Source: Trogon surrucura (lineage: Eukaryota > Chordata > Aves > Trogoniformes > Trogonidae). From it: 64,000 nucleotides of DNA. The position numbers were made by a program, and so were the translations under genes. This document shows, in pieces, positions 33,239 through 45,376 of the stretch (positions are counted from its first letter, which is position 1; every line of letters starts with the position of its first letter). Where the stretch lies: positions 115,637,308-115,701,307 of the forward strand of contig CM036618.1 of NCBI GenBank assembly GCA_020746105.1, written 5' to 3'. The notes under the pieces were generated by a model. It saw only the letters and a list, made by a program, of their open reading frames with translations, did no database searches and was not told the origin of the DNA.

Positions 33239-33371
33239 GGTTTGGGATGTGTCAGAGTTTAGGATGCAGCTGGCTTTGGCATGTATCAGGGTTTGGGATG
33301 CAGCTGGGTTTGGCATGTGTCAGGGTTTGAGATGCAGCAGGATTTGAGATGTGTCAGGGTCTGGGATGTGG
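33239..33371 (+). repeat. Minisatellite with ~35-36-bp unit made of two ~18-bp halves
   Basis: The halves alternate between GGTTTGGGATGTGTCAG-like and GTTTGGGATGCAGCTG-like words. There are about 3.5 full units, degenerate at the edges. Confidence 0.88.
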
Positions 33372-36119
33372 AAGGTCCTGCCCTGTCCCAGCTCTGCTGC
33401 CCGAGAGATGGAGAGGGTTGAGAGATGGGTCCGTGCTACAGCAGGGAGCAAAGAGAGAGCCAGCATATTTTTCCTGAGTTACTTATTAACCACTGTTCAT
33501 TTGACAGGATCAATATTTCAAGCGAGGGAGTAAACACTTAAGAAGCACCACTCTGCTTTGCTCTCTTTTCCTTTGCAAAATGATTTATTTCCTAAAATAC
33601 ATCTGCCTGGAAAGAAGGCAGCGCCTGGAGTCGAGCAGTTTTTATCTGTGGGATATGCAAAGCACATTTATTTTGTCTTTTATCTCTCATATTGCATGTT
33701 GATCCCATACATATAGATTGATTTTGTTCAGGTAGATAATGAAAAGTCAAGTGGAAAATTTACACAAAGGCACTCACGATCTCGACTTTCTATTGGTATA
33801 TAAATTGGTTTATTACTTCATTCCCTTAAACAGGGACTTTCACACAGGGGAACACTTTAAAATATATCATGTTTAAACACAAAACCATTTACCTTCCATG
33901 TGGGTTTTTTTTCCGTCAGTAATTTCCTCGCCACTTTTGTTAATTACTGAAGATATTTGTGTTTAAACAAGGGCTCACTCCTTCTCGATTCCTCCAGCAA
34001 TTTATCTTCCTCCTCTCGTTCCTGTCGCCCAAAAACTCCCAAACGGGAGGTTTCCGAGCCACCAGCCGTGCCCGCCATGCCAGGATGTTGAGCGCCAGGG
34101 CTGACAATACCTTGGGAGCTTTTATTAATTCCCTATAAGCAGCTTTTCATTTCACCACCCTTGCCCGGTATCCTCTATGGTGAATAGAGAGCACTGTATG
34201 TGAGAGCATAGCTTGGAACAAAAAAATCCCACAAAACAATCCCCCAAAAAACCCCCAAACCAAACCCACCAAAAAAAAAACCCTGGAGGAAGCATTATTA
34301 ATAAACATCTTCTGGACATTTGGTGGCTGGTATAGGCTGCTCCAGCTTAAAGCAATTAATTCAGGATACTGACATAAACTCTCCAGCTCTTTGACAGCTT
34401 GGAGCTGAAATAAAAATGCTGGTTCTCCAGGGAAAAGGAGAGGATAGTTGGCTCTTTTCTGGACTGTTTGCTTATAGGCCCAGAGAGCAATCTTCCTTGC
34501 AGAATGAAATGCAAGGACACAAACAATGTACCAGGGAGAGAATAGGAGATGGGAATGAACAGTTTGAACTATTTGCTCAGCAGAAGGGCAGCCACAATGC
34601 TCGGCCAATGGCTTTCCCATGCATCAACCCGGCTTCTTAGCCCCTTTTGTTGTGCAGCCTCTTCCTCTGGCCAGATAAGAACACAGCTGCAGCGGCACAG
34701 CTAAGGCAGGTCTTCTGCTTATCCACCCAAATCTCACCTCTCTCCAACTCCATTTCCCCCTCCCCACTCTGCATTTGCCCACTGGGGCCAGTGGCCAACG
34801 CTGAGGGGCCACGCATCCACCGCAGCTTCCTTGGGGATGGTTAGAAAACCTATTCAGGTTTTTTTTTTTTTTTTCAGTTGCATGCCCCAGGCCATCCTTT
34901 CACATGCTCCCTGTTCTGAGCAAACTGCCCTCACTTCTGAAGGGTCCGTAGGATGAAGGACATAGCCCTCATGGGCTGGAGATGCAAGAGCCATGAAAAC
35001 ACAGTGTTTTGAAAAGGCACGGGCAGCCTGGAGTGTTTTATTCACCCATCCTCATGACTGTGATCTGGCTGGGAGTGATGGTGAGCGTTGCGAGGGCAAC
35101 ATCCTCGTGGGGATAGGTTCTGCTGCATCCAGGCAGCCACCTCCATCCCCTTTCTCTCCCTGAAGATCTCCCTCCTTCCCTTAATCCACCCAGGTTTGTT
35201 TTTTTTTTCTCTCTCACAATGTCAGCACTGATCGGGCGAGCGAATATCGTAATTAAAAATAAATATGTAGCAAGGTTGGACACCTTGGACCGGTCTCGTT
35301 GATGCCAAACAGGGATGTTTTGTTATTTTTACTCTTTGTCCCACCCTGGGGCTGTTGGTTTTGGGAGCCAGGCTGCGCTGCACAGGCCTGTTGTCATAAA
35401 GGTTTATTTAGTTTTACGAGGTGAAAAGGCAAAAACGTCAAAGACTAAAGAAAACGCCTGCATGGCTGGGATCACGTTCAGTATTTGCGGTGCGGAGCAC
35501 ACCTGGAGGAAGCTACTTCCATCACAAAAATCCAAGAAACCAATCGGGGCTTTCTGTTGTTACTGGATTGTGGGTTTGGTTTTTTTTGCTTTTTCCCTGG
35601 TGGGTGGTCAGGAGCAGGAGGACTCCTATTGTCTCTGCCTTAAGAGTCGACCCCACGTGTCCCTGATGCCCGGGATGCTGCACCCACAGGGCCAACCCAT
35701 TGCCAGCATGCAGTCCAGCGGTGCCTGGCTGGGCCTTTCCTCGAGCAAAGAGTTTTTATTTTTATGCCCAAGTGGTACTTTATCACCCCTCATGGCTGGG
35801 GATACTCTCTTTTATTCTAATTGCATTTGTTTTGTAGAATATGTCAAGATAGAAGAGACCTATAAAGGTTATCGAATTTGATTTCATTTCCATTTTGAAG
35901 GTACAATGCTAAAGAAAGTAACGATGTCAGTGCTCATCTTCGGGCGCCCAGGCTCTTCCAAGAGCTTCAGCCTCATCCCTCACAGTCCCCAAAATGCCTA
36001 AAATGGGACAAATGTGCCCAAACCGACCTCCAAAAAGGGTGAGGAGCAAGTCTGGAGGCTCGGCTGAGTAATCCCATTGGCTCACTGGCATCTCGCCCAC
36101 CCTGAGGGCATCGATCTGC

Positions 36120-36390
36120 TCCCGGCCCAGACAGGTTAATTAATGAGACATTAAAGAGGCGGAATGACACTTCCCACCACTCACTTACAGTGCTAATTTC
36201 CAAACCACTCCGCCACAGACAAAGAGAAAGTGCAGTTAGTGCAGAGTAATTTGCGTTGTGTTCCCGGCGAATGAATTTAGGGGAGCAAATATAGTTATGC
36301 AGAATTTAAATTAAAGTTGACACTAATGTAAATACAGCAATGCAACTGCATGTTTAAGAAATATGATGAGGCTACGGTTTTAATCAGGTC
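36120..36390. promoter_or_regulatory. Candidate AT-rich conserved element
   Basis: GGTTAATTAATGAGACATTA and, further on, TTAAATTAAAG and TAATGTAAATAC lie in unbroken complex sequence without microsatellites. This is weak evidence for regulatory DNA. Confidence 0.2.
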
Positions 36391-37974
36391 CTTTTAACTC
36401 AGGTGGCATTTTAAATCCTTGCCATTTAAATTGGATAAAATCCATAAGCTGGGAGAAGGAGCATCAGAGAGAAAGTCAGTGGGCTCAGCAGCGGAGCATG
36501 GATCGGTTCTGCCCCGGCTCCTTCCCCAGGGATGCCCTGGGTGCAGGAGGGGCTCCTGGGCCCAAGGAACAGTTGTGCAAGCCCTCAGAGGGGAGATCCA
36601 CCACACGGCAGGGACTGGAAACCCTGGAGACCTCCTCACCTGGAGAAGGGTGGGGAGAACATCCCCATGGACCCGCCAAAGACTTCCCGACTCAGCTAGA
36701 CCGCCGCTTTGGAGCTCAGTGGCCCCCTGGTATCCATTGCATTGACATTTTGTGGTAACACACCCATGTCCAGGTCACCCAAAACACCACATAAACCCAA
36801 CAGTCAAACCCCAGAGCTTCTCCAAGAGGAGCCAGCACTCCTTGTAGCCCTGTGCAGCCCAGACTGAGAGGGCGGTGTGTGTCTGTGCACGCCTGCCAAA
36901 CTTCCTCACTGCTTTTGAAGGCTCTAAATCATAGACTTGGGGCTTTGAGAAAATTAAAAATAAAAAAAAGGAAGAAAGCAAAGAGGAAAGAGCAGAGCCT
37001 GCCTCACCTACTTCAAAGCGGGGTGATCCTGAGCTCCACAATAACAATAGGCATTAACTGCAACACAGCAGGAGCTACTTAACAGGAGCTTTGTAACCTG
37101 GCAAGACCCAGAGTCATTTCTGTTACAGTTACCAGAACAATATATTTGGCAATGGAATTCTTCTATCCTTTTTTTGTCGTCTTTTTTTTTTTTTAAGGCA
37201 AATATAATGCCTCTGGCAGGAACACCGTGCCAGCGTGGCTCTGCAGCTGCTTTCACTGTCACCAGATAAGGTGTCTTGGCATAAGGCAGCACCTTCATCA
37301 CTTCCAGAGCCGTGCCATGGCTTGTTCAGCTGCCAAACCAGGGTGGTCACAGCCTGGCTGAAACCTGGGACCCCTGAAGGACCCCTCTGCTGGGGACAGG
37401 CTTCACCGAGCCAGGGCAGAGCTCTGCTGGGGCAGGCTGCTTCTCTCCATGGGTCGCCTTGCTCCTGGAGAGCTGATTTCTGGAGCTCGGGCAATGCCTG
37501 CCAACGCAACAAGGCGAGGGAAGGTCGGCAGTGTGATGAAGAGGATGTACTGAAGTAACATCAGACATTTGCAGGTGGTGGTGGAACAGGGCTAGAGCAA
37601 GCATCCCACCCATTTTTCCCACCCTGAAGCGGGGCTGGGATGAGAATAGAGGGGGAGAAATGGCCCTTGGCAGATATTTCCCTTGATTTTCCCGAAGGTG
37701 TTGGTGTTAAGCAAGCTGAAGCTGCAACAATTACACAAAATGAGTTGGCCAGCCCAGAGCAGTGCCCGTACAGGTACGGGTAGTAAAGCTTCATTCTCCT
37801 CTTTCATCCTATAAATTGAAGCCTGTGGCTGAGAAGGGGAAGGGGCTAGCACCAAGGCTGAACTGGGTCGGAGTTCCTTGTTAGAACAAACCTCCCAGAT
37901 AAATAAACCCCCCCCTTCCGAAAAAGTGCAAGTGAAATCAAATTTGTGTCCATATTGATGGGGCTCCAATGCCA

Positions 37975-38032
37975 AAATAATAATAGTAGTAACAATAACG
38001 TGAATGAACCATATAATAATAGTGATAACGAC
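37975..38032 (+). repeat. Imperfect (AAT/AGT/AAC)n trinucleotide region
   Basis: AATAATAATAGTAGTAAC and a second ATAATAATAGTGATAACG block are separated by about 18 bp. Confidence 0.8.
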
Positions 38033-39309
38033 AGTCGAGTAACTCCTCTATGCCATGTGGGAAATATCCAGCTCTGGTCGTGGCTGTCTCAGTTAGGTCC
38101 TGCCTGGCAAGGGTGTCTTCCTCATGACACTTCAGGCTCCTGGCCCCATCCTAGCCTCCAGAAATCTGTCTGCCTGCTGCCTCTGGCAGAACCCGCTGGC
38201 TCCTGGAGCTGTCCTAATCCCACAGCGTTTTTCAGATGCCTAAGAGAATAATAAAAACATGTTATAATGCCATTGATTATCCCCCTCACCTCAGAGAGTA
38301 AAAAAAAGAAGAGATATTGCAAGTGTGCTCCTGTTCTCCACAGAAAGGAGTCCTGAGTGGGGTGATTTTACTCTGTGGCCATCCCCCAGCCTCTTGCCTG
38401 TGCCCAGATGCTTGTGTCCACAAACCCCGCTAAGGACTTAATGAGCTTCCAGACAGCTATTGTCTTGACAAATCTGACTCAAACCAGCCAAGGAGTTCAA
38501 GGGTTAGGAGGGGAGGGATGCACCAGACAGGCCGACACCAGAAACCCCGTCTGAGTGGAAAATCAAAATAGATGGGGCTTTTACGTAGGTGCGAGCTGCG
38601 GAGACCTTTGGAGCGATGATAATTGATGCTGAAGAGCACCCGAGTGGCCCTGACACACCATTCCTTAGTGGCTTAATTTCTGGTGGGCGACATGGGGAAG
38701 GAAGGAGCAGAGCTGGTGAGGAAGAAGCAGAGACAGTGATGGAGAAGCAGAGGCATTGATGAAGCAACAAAGTTGATGGAGTCTGCCTCGATTTTGCTGT
38801 CCAAACCTCTGCAGGTAGAACCAGCAAGCGCTTTTGCTTGCAGGACTGCCAGAGGGTATAAGAGGCTGTGCAGTGATTTTGTTTGCAAAGCCGATTTTGG
38901 TGTGTGCCCCCACCCCCAGTTTTTTGGAATTTCTTCCACGGGATGGGCTGCAGGGTTAAAGGCGCAGCAGCTCCCTGGGGAGCGCGACCAGCCCTTATTG
39001 AGAGGCTGGGGCGAAGTCCAAATTGCTCAATGCATTTTTGGGTGCTCCTTGGACCTTGCCTAATGCATTTGGAAAGGGGAGGGAAGCCAAAGGGGAGGGC
39101 AGCCCCACCACCCCCCCAAGTGGCTTCTGCTGTGAAAGCTGGGGACACCCCAGGGCCAGCGGATCTAGCTCCTCTCTGCCCAGTCATGCTGGGCATGTTG
39201 TTTGTTGGGCGTTTCGGGGGTTTTTGTTTTTTTTTTAACATCTTGAGACAGTGAGGAATGTTTTCCATGTGATGAGTGTGGCGGCGTTCAAAACTCTGAA
39301 ACCACCTTC

Positions 39310-39610
39310 GTCTTGGCAAGACCAACAAAGATAAGAAATAGTGTTTAAGTTGGGGTGAAATTAGCAGCTGCATCTGCCGCACAATGCCCTGGTGCCATTA
39401 ACTGTGACCGGGGAACGGCACTAGCAAAGTATGCTGGCAATGTTTAACAAACCATCCGTCTTTTACCTGGTCCCACTCAACAGAAACCTTTGTTTGAACC
39501 ACGGCCCTATTCAGCCCTGCTGCTGTCTGCTTATCAGGAAGATTAATCTCCTAGGTATCACTATATTAGTTCTAAAACCTGCCTTTATTATTCTGAGCCC
39601 TCAGCTGGCA
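39310..39610. promoter_or_regulatory. Candidate GATA/homeodomain/forkhead element
   Basis: CTTATCAGGAAGATTAATC (39530-39548) joins a GATA site to the palindrome GATTAATC, a K50 homeodomain-type word. A forkhead-like TTTGTTTGAAC lies near 39489 and AACAAACC near 39447. GATA, OTX-type and FOXA factors co-act in endoderm, so the combination is suggestive only. Confidence 0.25.
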
Positions 39611-42600
39611 GTCCCCCTTTAGCCAGCACCCACCCTAAAAAAACCCAACCCAGCGTGCCGTGACCTGCATGGATGCTCATGTTCTAATTGGCTTATTTTT
39701 TTTTTATTTTTGGGGTGGAGTGGGGGAAGGCTGCATGTCCCACCTCACCTCCTGCATTATGACAGGGGAATGCTGTGGGAGAAGCATCTCAGTGCATCCC
39801 TGGTGGTACCCAAAAAGCGAGGGAGCACGAGGCCAGCTCCACCCACCAGAGGTGGCTGTTGGGATGGAGGCTGGCGGGGGGAAGACGACAGCCCCCGAAT
39901 TCCTGCCCGAGTGCTGTGCACACACACCTTATCTCAGCTGGCTGTGTTTGCACAGTGGGGAGGGAGACCTCCAGCTCCAGTCCTTTCAAAACCAATACTG
40001 GACTGGTTCCAGTTCTAATGACAAAGGGGTGGCAGGTCACAGCATCACTGAGAGATGTCCTAGCACTTGCACAGTACCTCTGTGTCCTCTTGAGCCTGTG
40101 AAAGGGGTCTGCCACCAGCAAAGGTGACCAGTGCCCACCTGGGTTTCCTAAAAGCGAGCCAAGTCCTTGCTTTCCAGACCTAGGGCGTGGTGAAGGTGAG
40201 GGGACCAGCCCCAGGATGGAGAGAGCAGCCCTGACCAAAGCCCCGCAATCTCAGCAATGTCCAACACATCCCCTCTCCATGTAGAAAGGAGCTTAAAACC
40301 TTTATTAGAGCAAAACCAGGGTGTTTCTGTGGCACGCCAGTGCCACCCACCCTCTCCTCTCTCCTAGTTGCGATGACCACCATGGGAAATGTCCAGCTCT
40401 TTATTAATAATGGAAGATGGGAAAGCAGAACCCCCTGACCCACTGAGATGTACCTGCTGGGCACTCATATGAGCCCACAGCTCCTCACCATGGGGGCAAA
40501 GGTGCTTTTCTTCCTCGTTAATTGAGGCAAAGAGTGCCCAGGATTTACCCATCTGTGGCATCTGCCCCTGCCCTCTTGAAGCAGCCCCTGTAATTGCATG
40601 TTTACCCATCGGAGGCTCTCATTATCTCATTATCATGAGAGGTTAACCGAGCAGCTCTGGGTCACTGAGAAGGTCGCTGATGGTGCTGGGGGGTGTCCAG
40701 ATTCTCTCAGCATCGTTTTGGCACTGGGGGACCGATCCTGAGGATGCCGTGGACACATCCCTTCCCTCACCTTGTACCCTGGCTTGCTATGCGTGAGCAG
40801 GGGAACAAGCTGAGCACCTTCACAGCCCCCAGATTCAGGACCCAGGCTTTTTTCAGTTATTACCCTGCCTCACGAAGGAATGCAGGGACTAATAACCAAG
40901 TGTGAGACAAGCTGGGGAAGAGCAGGGAGGATTTCCACTTTGCAGCAGGAGAAGCGGCCCCTTCCCCTTCCCCTGCCCAAACTAACTCTTCAGCTACATC
41001 CAATAACAGGCAGGCAGAAACCCTACCCGTGCTGGCAAGGGACAGAGGCTTCCCTGTTTGGATTCAAGATGGGGATTTTCTGCGGCTGAAAGTACCGTTG
41101 TTATTCTTCCAGGAAAGCTTCCTTTTTGGCTGGCTTCGTCTCTGCAACGAGGATGCACACCGGTGGGGATCGGCTGCTGCGATGAAGGAGGGAAAATATT
41201 GAAACAAGAAATTATGAATGAGTTTTGGTTGCTAACTCAGAGGGCAGTTTCCTACAGCCATGATAGGATGTAAGTGATTTTATCCTAGAAGCCCAATTGC
41301 AGCCTCAGGAGTTCATTAAGAACACCTCTTAGATTAGAGCTTTGTGGTCAGAGAGGACCATAATTAGTCCACTGTGGTCATTAATCACTCGTGCTACTAG
41401 GAAGCTGTGCTCTGCTTCCACTGTGGGTATGCCTGGGAGCAGGTCCTGCCTACTGGTTCCCATTTATCTTCTCCCCACCAGATTAAAGAACCTTTTATAA
41501 TCCTGGGTTTTCTCCCCGGGGGTCTGATCCTCACACCACGGTCATCTCATTTCTCAACATTTCTGAGCCCCAGCCTCTGCCGACAACGCATGTTGGCTCC
41601 TTGTTCCAGTCCTCCAGTAAAGCTTGTGGCTCTGCAACCTTGGCTGGAAAGCAGAGCTAGCTCCAAGGGGAAGCCTATGGAAAGCCATGACAAATTTTCC
41701 TCCACTTCCCTGAAAACTTTAACCTGGAGCCAAGCAAGCTGCAGCACCTCTGTAGTTGAGCAAAGCAAGAACTTGGTATCCCACCACCATCAGCTTCAGG
41801 CAGAAGGATGACCAGGCAGAAATCCCTTCCTACCTGCAAAGTGTTAGAATTTTGCAGAAAGGAACATAAGCACTGGTCCACACCCTCCTCTTGGCCAACC
41901 CTCAAGAGTCCCACCCTACAAAGAGGGCTCAGGCATCCTCACCCACTTGGGATGCAGCAGCAGAGTGAGGAGGGATGGTGATACCTGCATGGTGGCTCCA
42001 AGGTGGGAAGATGCAACTGTGAGTAGCAGCAAGAATTGGTTTCTGTTTTCATCCTCTGTGGCAAGGCTCTCTGTCCTACCCAGCAGGATGTGTAGCCCCT
42101 GGGTGTTCCCCATGGCCTCACTTCAAAATCTTCATGTTTGCCTGGTTGTTCTTTAAAAAGTTAAAAGAAGTAAATAAGCACAAGGGACTAAAGTGACCAA
42201 TCCTGAGCCAGCTCAAGCTGGGGATGCAGGAGCTGTGCTTTTGAGTGCGTTAAACTTCCTCGTTGGTGCCAAGGAGTCCTTGGCTGTGACATGAGCATGC
42301 AGGCATTTCTTGAGGACAGAAGAGCCCTCTGAGGTGTGGCCTCAGGGGTGGTTTTATTGCCTCCAAGGGATGCGAGCTGGCTCTTAGCTATCCAGGAAGG
42401 TTTTAAGTTGCATTCCTTACTATGGCTGTTCTGCTGGGCCCTGGTTGCAAAATAGCTCGACCCACTTGGGGTGTTTCAAAAAGTGAGGGTGAGATAAAAG
42501 CTCTCAGTGGCCTTGGGGCTGCAGTGTTTACCTGGGGCTTGGGATATCTGGCTGCAGACCATGCCTCTTGCTCTGATTTTGAAACGTGTTCCCACGTGTT

Positions 42601-44224
42601 TGACACAAACCATGGCCTGTGGGCTCTTGTGGCAGGGATGCTTCAGTGTGAGGGACCTGGACAGGGTGCTGTGGGGACCTGGGGTGGGGCAGTGTAGGTA
42701 TCTGTGTATATAACCATATTTATATGGGCTATTGCACACAAAATCTCTTCCCTTCCTCAGCTTTTGGGGTCTCTAGGTGTGAGGACAAGCATTCAGGAGA
42801 AACAACACTGCATGTATCTTGTCCTTCCAGTCTACTGTAGATACTTACTATTTAGTACGGAAAGGCCAGGTGTGGACTGTTTGTTCCTCTGGGCGATGCT
42901 TACGTTCTTCCATGCCCACAACTCTCCATCTGAGCTTTGGGGTACCCCTAACACCTCCACTGCCTGCAGATTTAAGGGTGCAGGTACCTCATCCTATGAG
43001 GTGTTTTTATCCCATGAGGCACTAGATACCTAAGCCAGCAGTGGGGTGCTTGCTGACTGCTGGTGACCTTGACAACTTCTCCAGACACAGCTCAGATCTG
43101 TAGGAAACCTGCAGTAACAGGGCTTCCAGGCTCCTTCAATGTCCTTGAGAACTTTATCTCTCTGAGTCACCATTAGCTGGCCTTTACAAATCTATGACAT
43201 GTAAGGGAGTTTCCTCTTTTATCTGGGGGAAGAAAAAAAAAACCAAAACACAACCTGGCACAAGAAGCTGGTGGCCCGGCTCCACATTCCTCTGGTGGCT
43301 TTGGGGTGTGTTAAGTTCACAAGGGTCATAGTGGCAGAGCTCCATGGGCCAAAACCTCCTTGAGCATCCCAGGGTGAGCAGTACACAAATTTACGGGGCA
43401 AATGGAGGAACCCATGGTGTTTTCCCAATGTACTTCCTCCAGACAGCTCTCAGAGAGCAAGAAAGGTGCAGGTAGCTTGTTTTAGCAGCAGGAGCCCAAA
43501 AATTTAAGGAATAGCTTAATCACTTGTTAGATTTTGGGGTGCTAGAGGAAAACTTCACTTGCACAAGACCTTACTTGGTGCAATATCAGTATTAATATAT
43601 TGTGTTAAGGTGCTTGATGCATTATTTTATGTGCAGCTGTGGTTTAATAGGAAGCATTTGGCTCATTAAGGTTGGCATGGCCATTGTATGCAGAATTGGT
43701 AAGGAAAGTTTTCCAGCTGTGTTCAGCTGGCTTTCTGGATCTGGATGGCATAAATGGGCCTAGGAGACTCTCAGACTGGTTCTCCCTCCATCATGGTTTT
43801 GGCAGGTTCTGCTCACAGGGCAGGCGGGAGGGTGAAATGAGCCCTTGGGGTTTGCTGGAGTCAAGGGAAAAGTTCAGGTGCCTTGAAGTTTGACTGTGCT
43901 TCTCATTTGAGCTGGCACAAATCACCTCTCCCCAGCAGTTTAATGGGGACCTGCCTGTCCTTTAGGAATGGAGGGGAGGGTGTTCTGTTCAAAACAAACT
44001 CATTTTATCTGTTAAGTCAGAGGAAGCAGAACTGACCACTGGTGCCTTTATTGGTGTGACTGGGAAGGGAAATCATTTGCTCTCTTCTTACACCATATCC
44101 TCAAGAGGTGAGGTCCCAACACTTGGAAGAATCAGGCTGACAATTTGGAGGGGAAAAAAAAGAGCAATGTGACATGGGAAATATTCGAGGTCCTCAGTGA
44201 CACTGTGTTGGGGGGGGGAGGAGA

Positions 44225-44420
44225 GGACTAAAATGAGGCGGTCGGCATTCCTCCCCATCCATACATTATTCGCAAGGGATTATTTGCTCAACTCCTAAGC
44301 GCCCACGCGCGCAAATTGACAGCTGCTGAAGAAATAAAAAGCGCCATATTCAGCTGACCGATACAGAGCATAGGTCTAAAATGGGCCAGCCCTGTCTTTT
44401 ACCCCAAAAGACGAGTGAAA
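44225..44420. promoter_or_regulatory. Candidate conserved non-coding element with retained CpGs
   Basis: The sequence mixes AT-rich words (CATACATTATTCG, GATTATTTGC) with many CpGs (GCGCCCACGCGCGC, AAGCGCCATATTC) and is free of simple repeats. It stands out from the CpG-poor neighbourhood. No open frame of note crosses it. Confidence 0.3.
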
Positions 44421-45059
44421 ACGTCTGAGGCTGGAGCAGAGGAAGGTGGTGTAAAAGTCACCAGAGGTCTTCTGCATGGACTTGGGCCCGCTGGGAGCCT
44501 GAGAAGAGGTGGAAAAGAGGTGTTATAGGGCTATATGATGAATATATACGTGCCTGCAGATGGGCAGGGAGGTGAGGGCAGTGGAAGGGAGCCTGCAGGG
44601 GAGCGATGGGCCAGGGAGGCATGAGCCAGGGGCTGCTCGTTAGTACCTGGGTATGGCTGCCGCTGACCTGACGGCAAATATGAAATATCAAAGCGCTTGT
44701 CAACACTTCTGAATGGGACAAAGAAAAGGCGCATTAATGATTAACTCCACTAAAAGCTCAGGCTTTTTTATTCCCATGGTGCTTGGGCTATCTCGCTGCC
44801 ATGTGACATGCTTGGGCCATTTTCTAGCAGATTGGGGAAAGCTAGTGAGCAAACACAGGTGCTTTGGAGTCAGCAGTGCTGTCAGGGACAACCACAAACA
44901 CCACCAGCTATGCCTGCTTAAATTAGCTCCTGTGTTTGCCTCCATTTTTTTCTCCCGTTCCTGGAGATTTTACTTTCTAAGTCGGGCATCTTTCGCTCCC
45001 ATCTTTGGCCATTCACACGCAGCGTTGAAAGAGAGAGGGAGGCAGGGAGAAGAAAAGAG

Positions 45060-45240
45060 AAGAAAAGGGGGAAAACACACAGAAATGGCGCCGCTTTTGA
45101 ACCCGCAGCGCTGCGTTGGGGACCCAATGCGAGAAAGACTCGAGTAAACTAATTAAAACTACTCAGGTCTTTAACTGCAAAAACAAAACGCATTTATTGT
45201 GCTCAAGTGGAATTATTTTGGTGATCCTCAGCAAATACAA
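45060..45240. promoter_or_regulatory. Candidate conserved non-coding element
   Basis: A CpG-bearing patch (GGCGCCGC, AGCGCTGCG, ACTCGAG) is followed by AAACTAATTAAAACTACTC and AACGCATTTATTG. The composition resembles the block at 44225. A CTCF-like motif lies 125 bp further on. Confidence 0.25.
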
Positions 45241-45362
45241 AGTCCTGCAAACATGTGCAGGATGCTGCCGAGTGAGCCTGGGAGTGGGTTTGCCATCACC
45301 TGCTGGGACTTGCCCCTCGGCTGATGTGCGTGACCTCCCCGGTGCCACTGTCGAGAGTGAAG

Positions 45363-45376
45363 GTCCCTCTAGCGGT
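45363..45376 (-). promoter_or_regulatory. CTCF-like motif, - orientation
   Basis: The reverse strand reads ACCGCTAGAGGGAC, close to the CTCF core (CC-C-TAGAGGG). It shares the exact 12-mer CCCTCTAGCGGT with the site at 54015. Confidence 0.35.

Larger units (their letters stand above)
31026..44224. other. Gene-poor flank, no gene seen
   Basis: Mostly complex DNA of about average GC. An AT-rich, simple-repeat-poor stretch at 33570-33990 (TTTATCTCTCATATTGC, GTATATAAATTGG) looks conserved-like but has no clear motif logic. An A/C-rich tract lies at 34219-34283. A 292-codon open frame on the - strand (38504-39382) is discussed as a finding. An avian LINC00261 equivalent could lie here unseen. Confidence 0.6.

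Noticed and set aside
35601..35609. TGGGTGGTC, an exact GLI consensus on the - strand, and TGGGTGTTC at 42100-42108
   Set aside because: Single 9-mers of this kind are expected by chance in 64 kb and the flanks show no other support, unlike the 28872 site.
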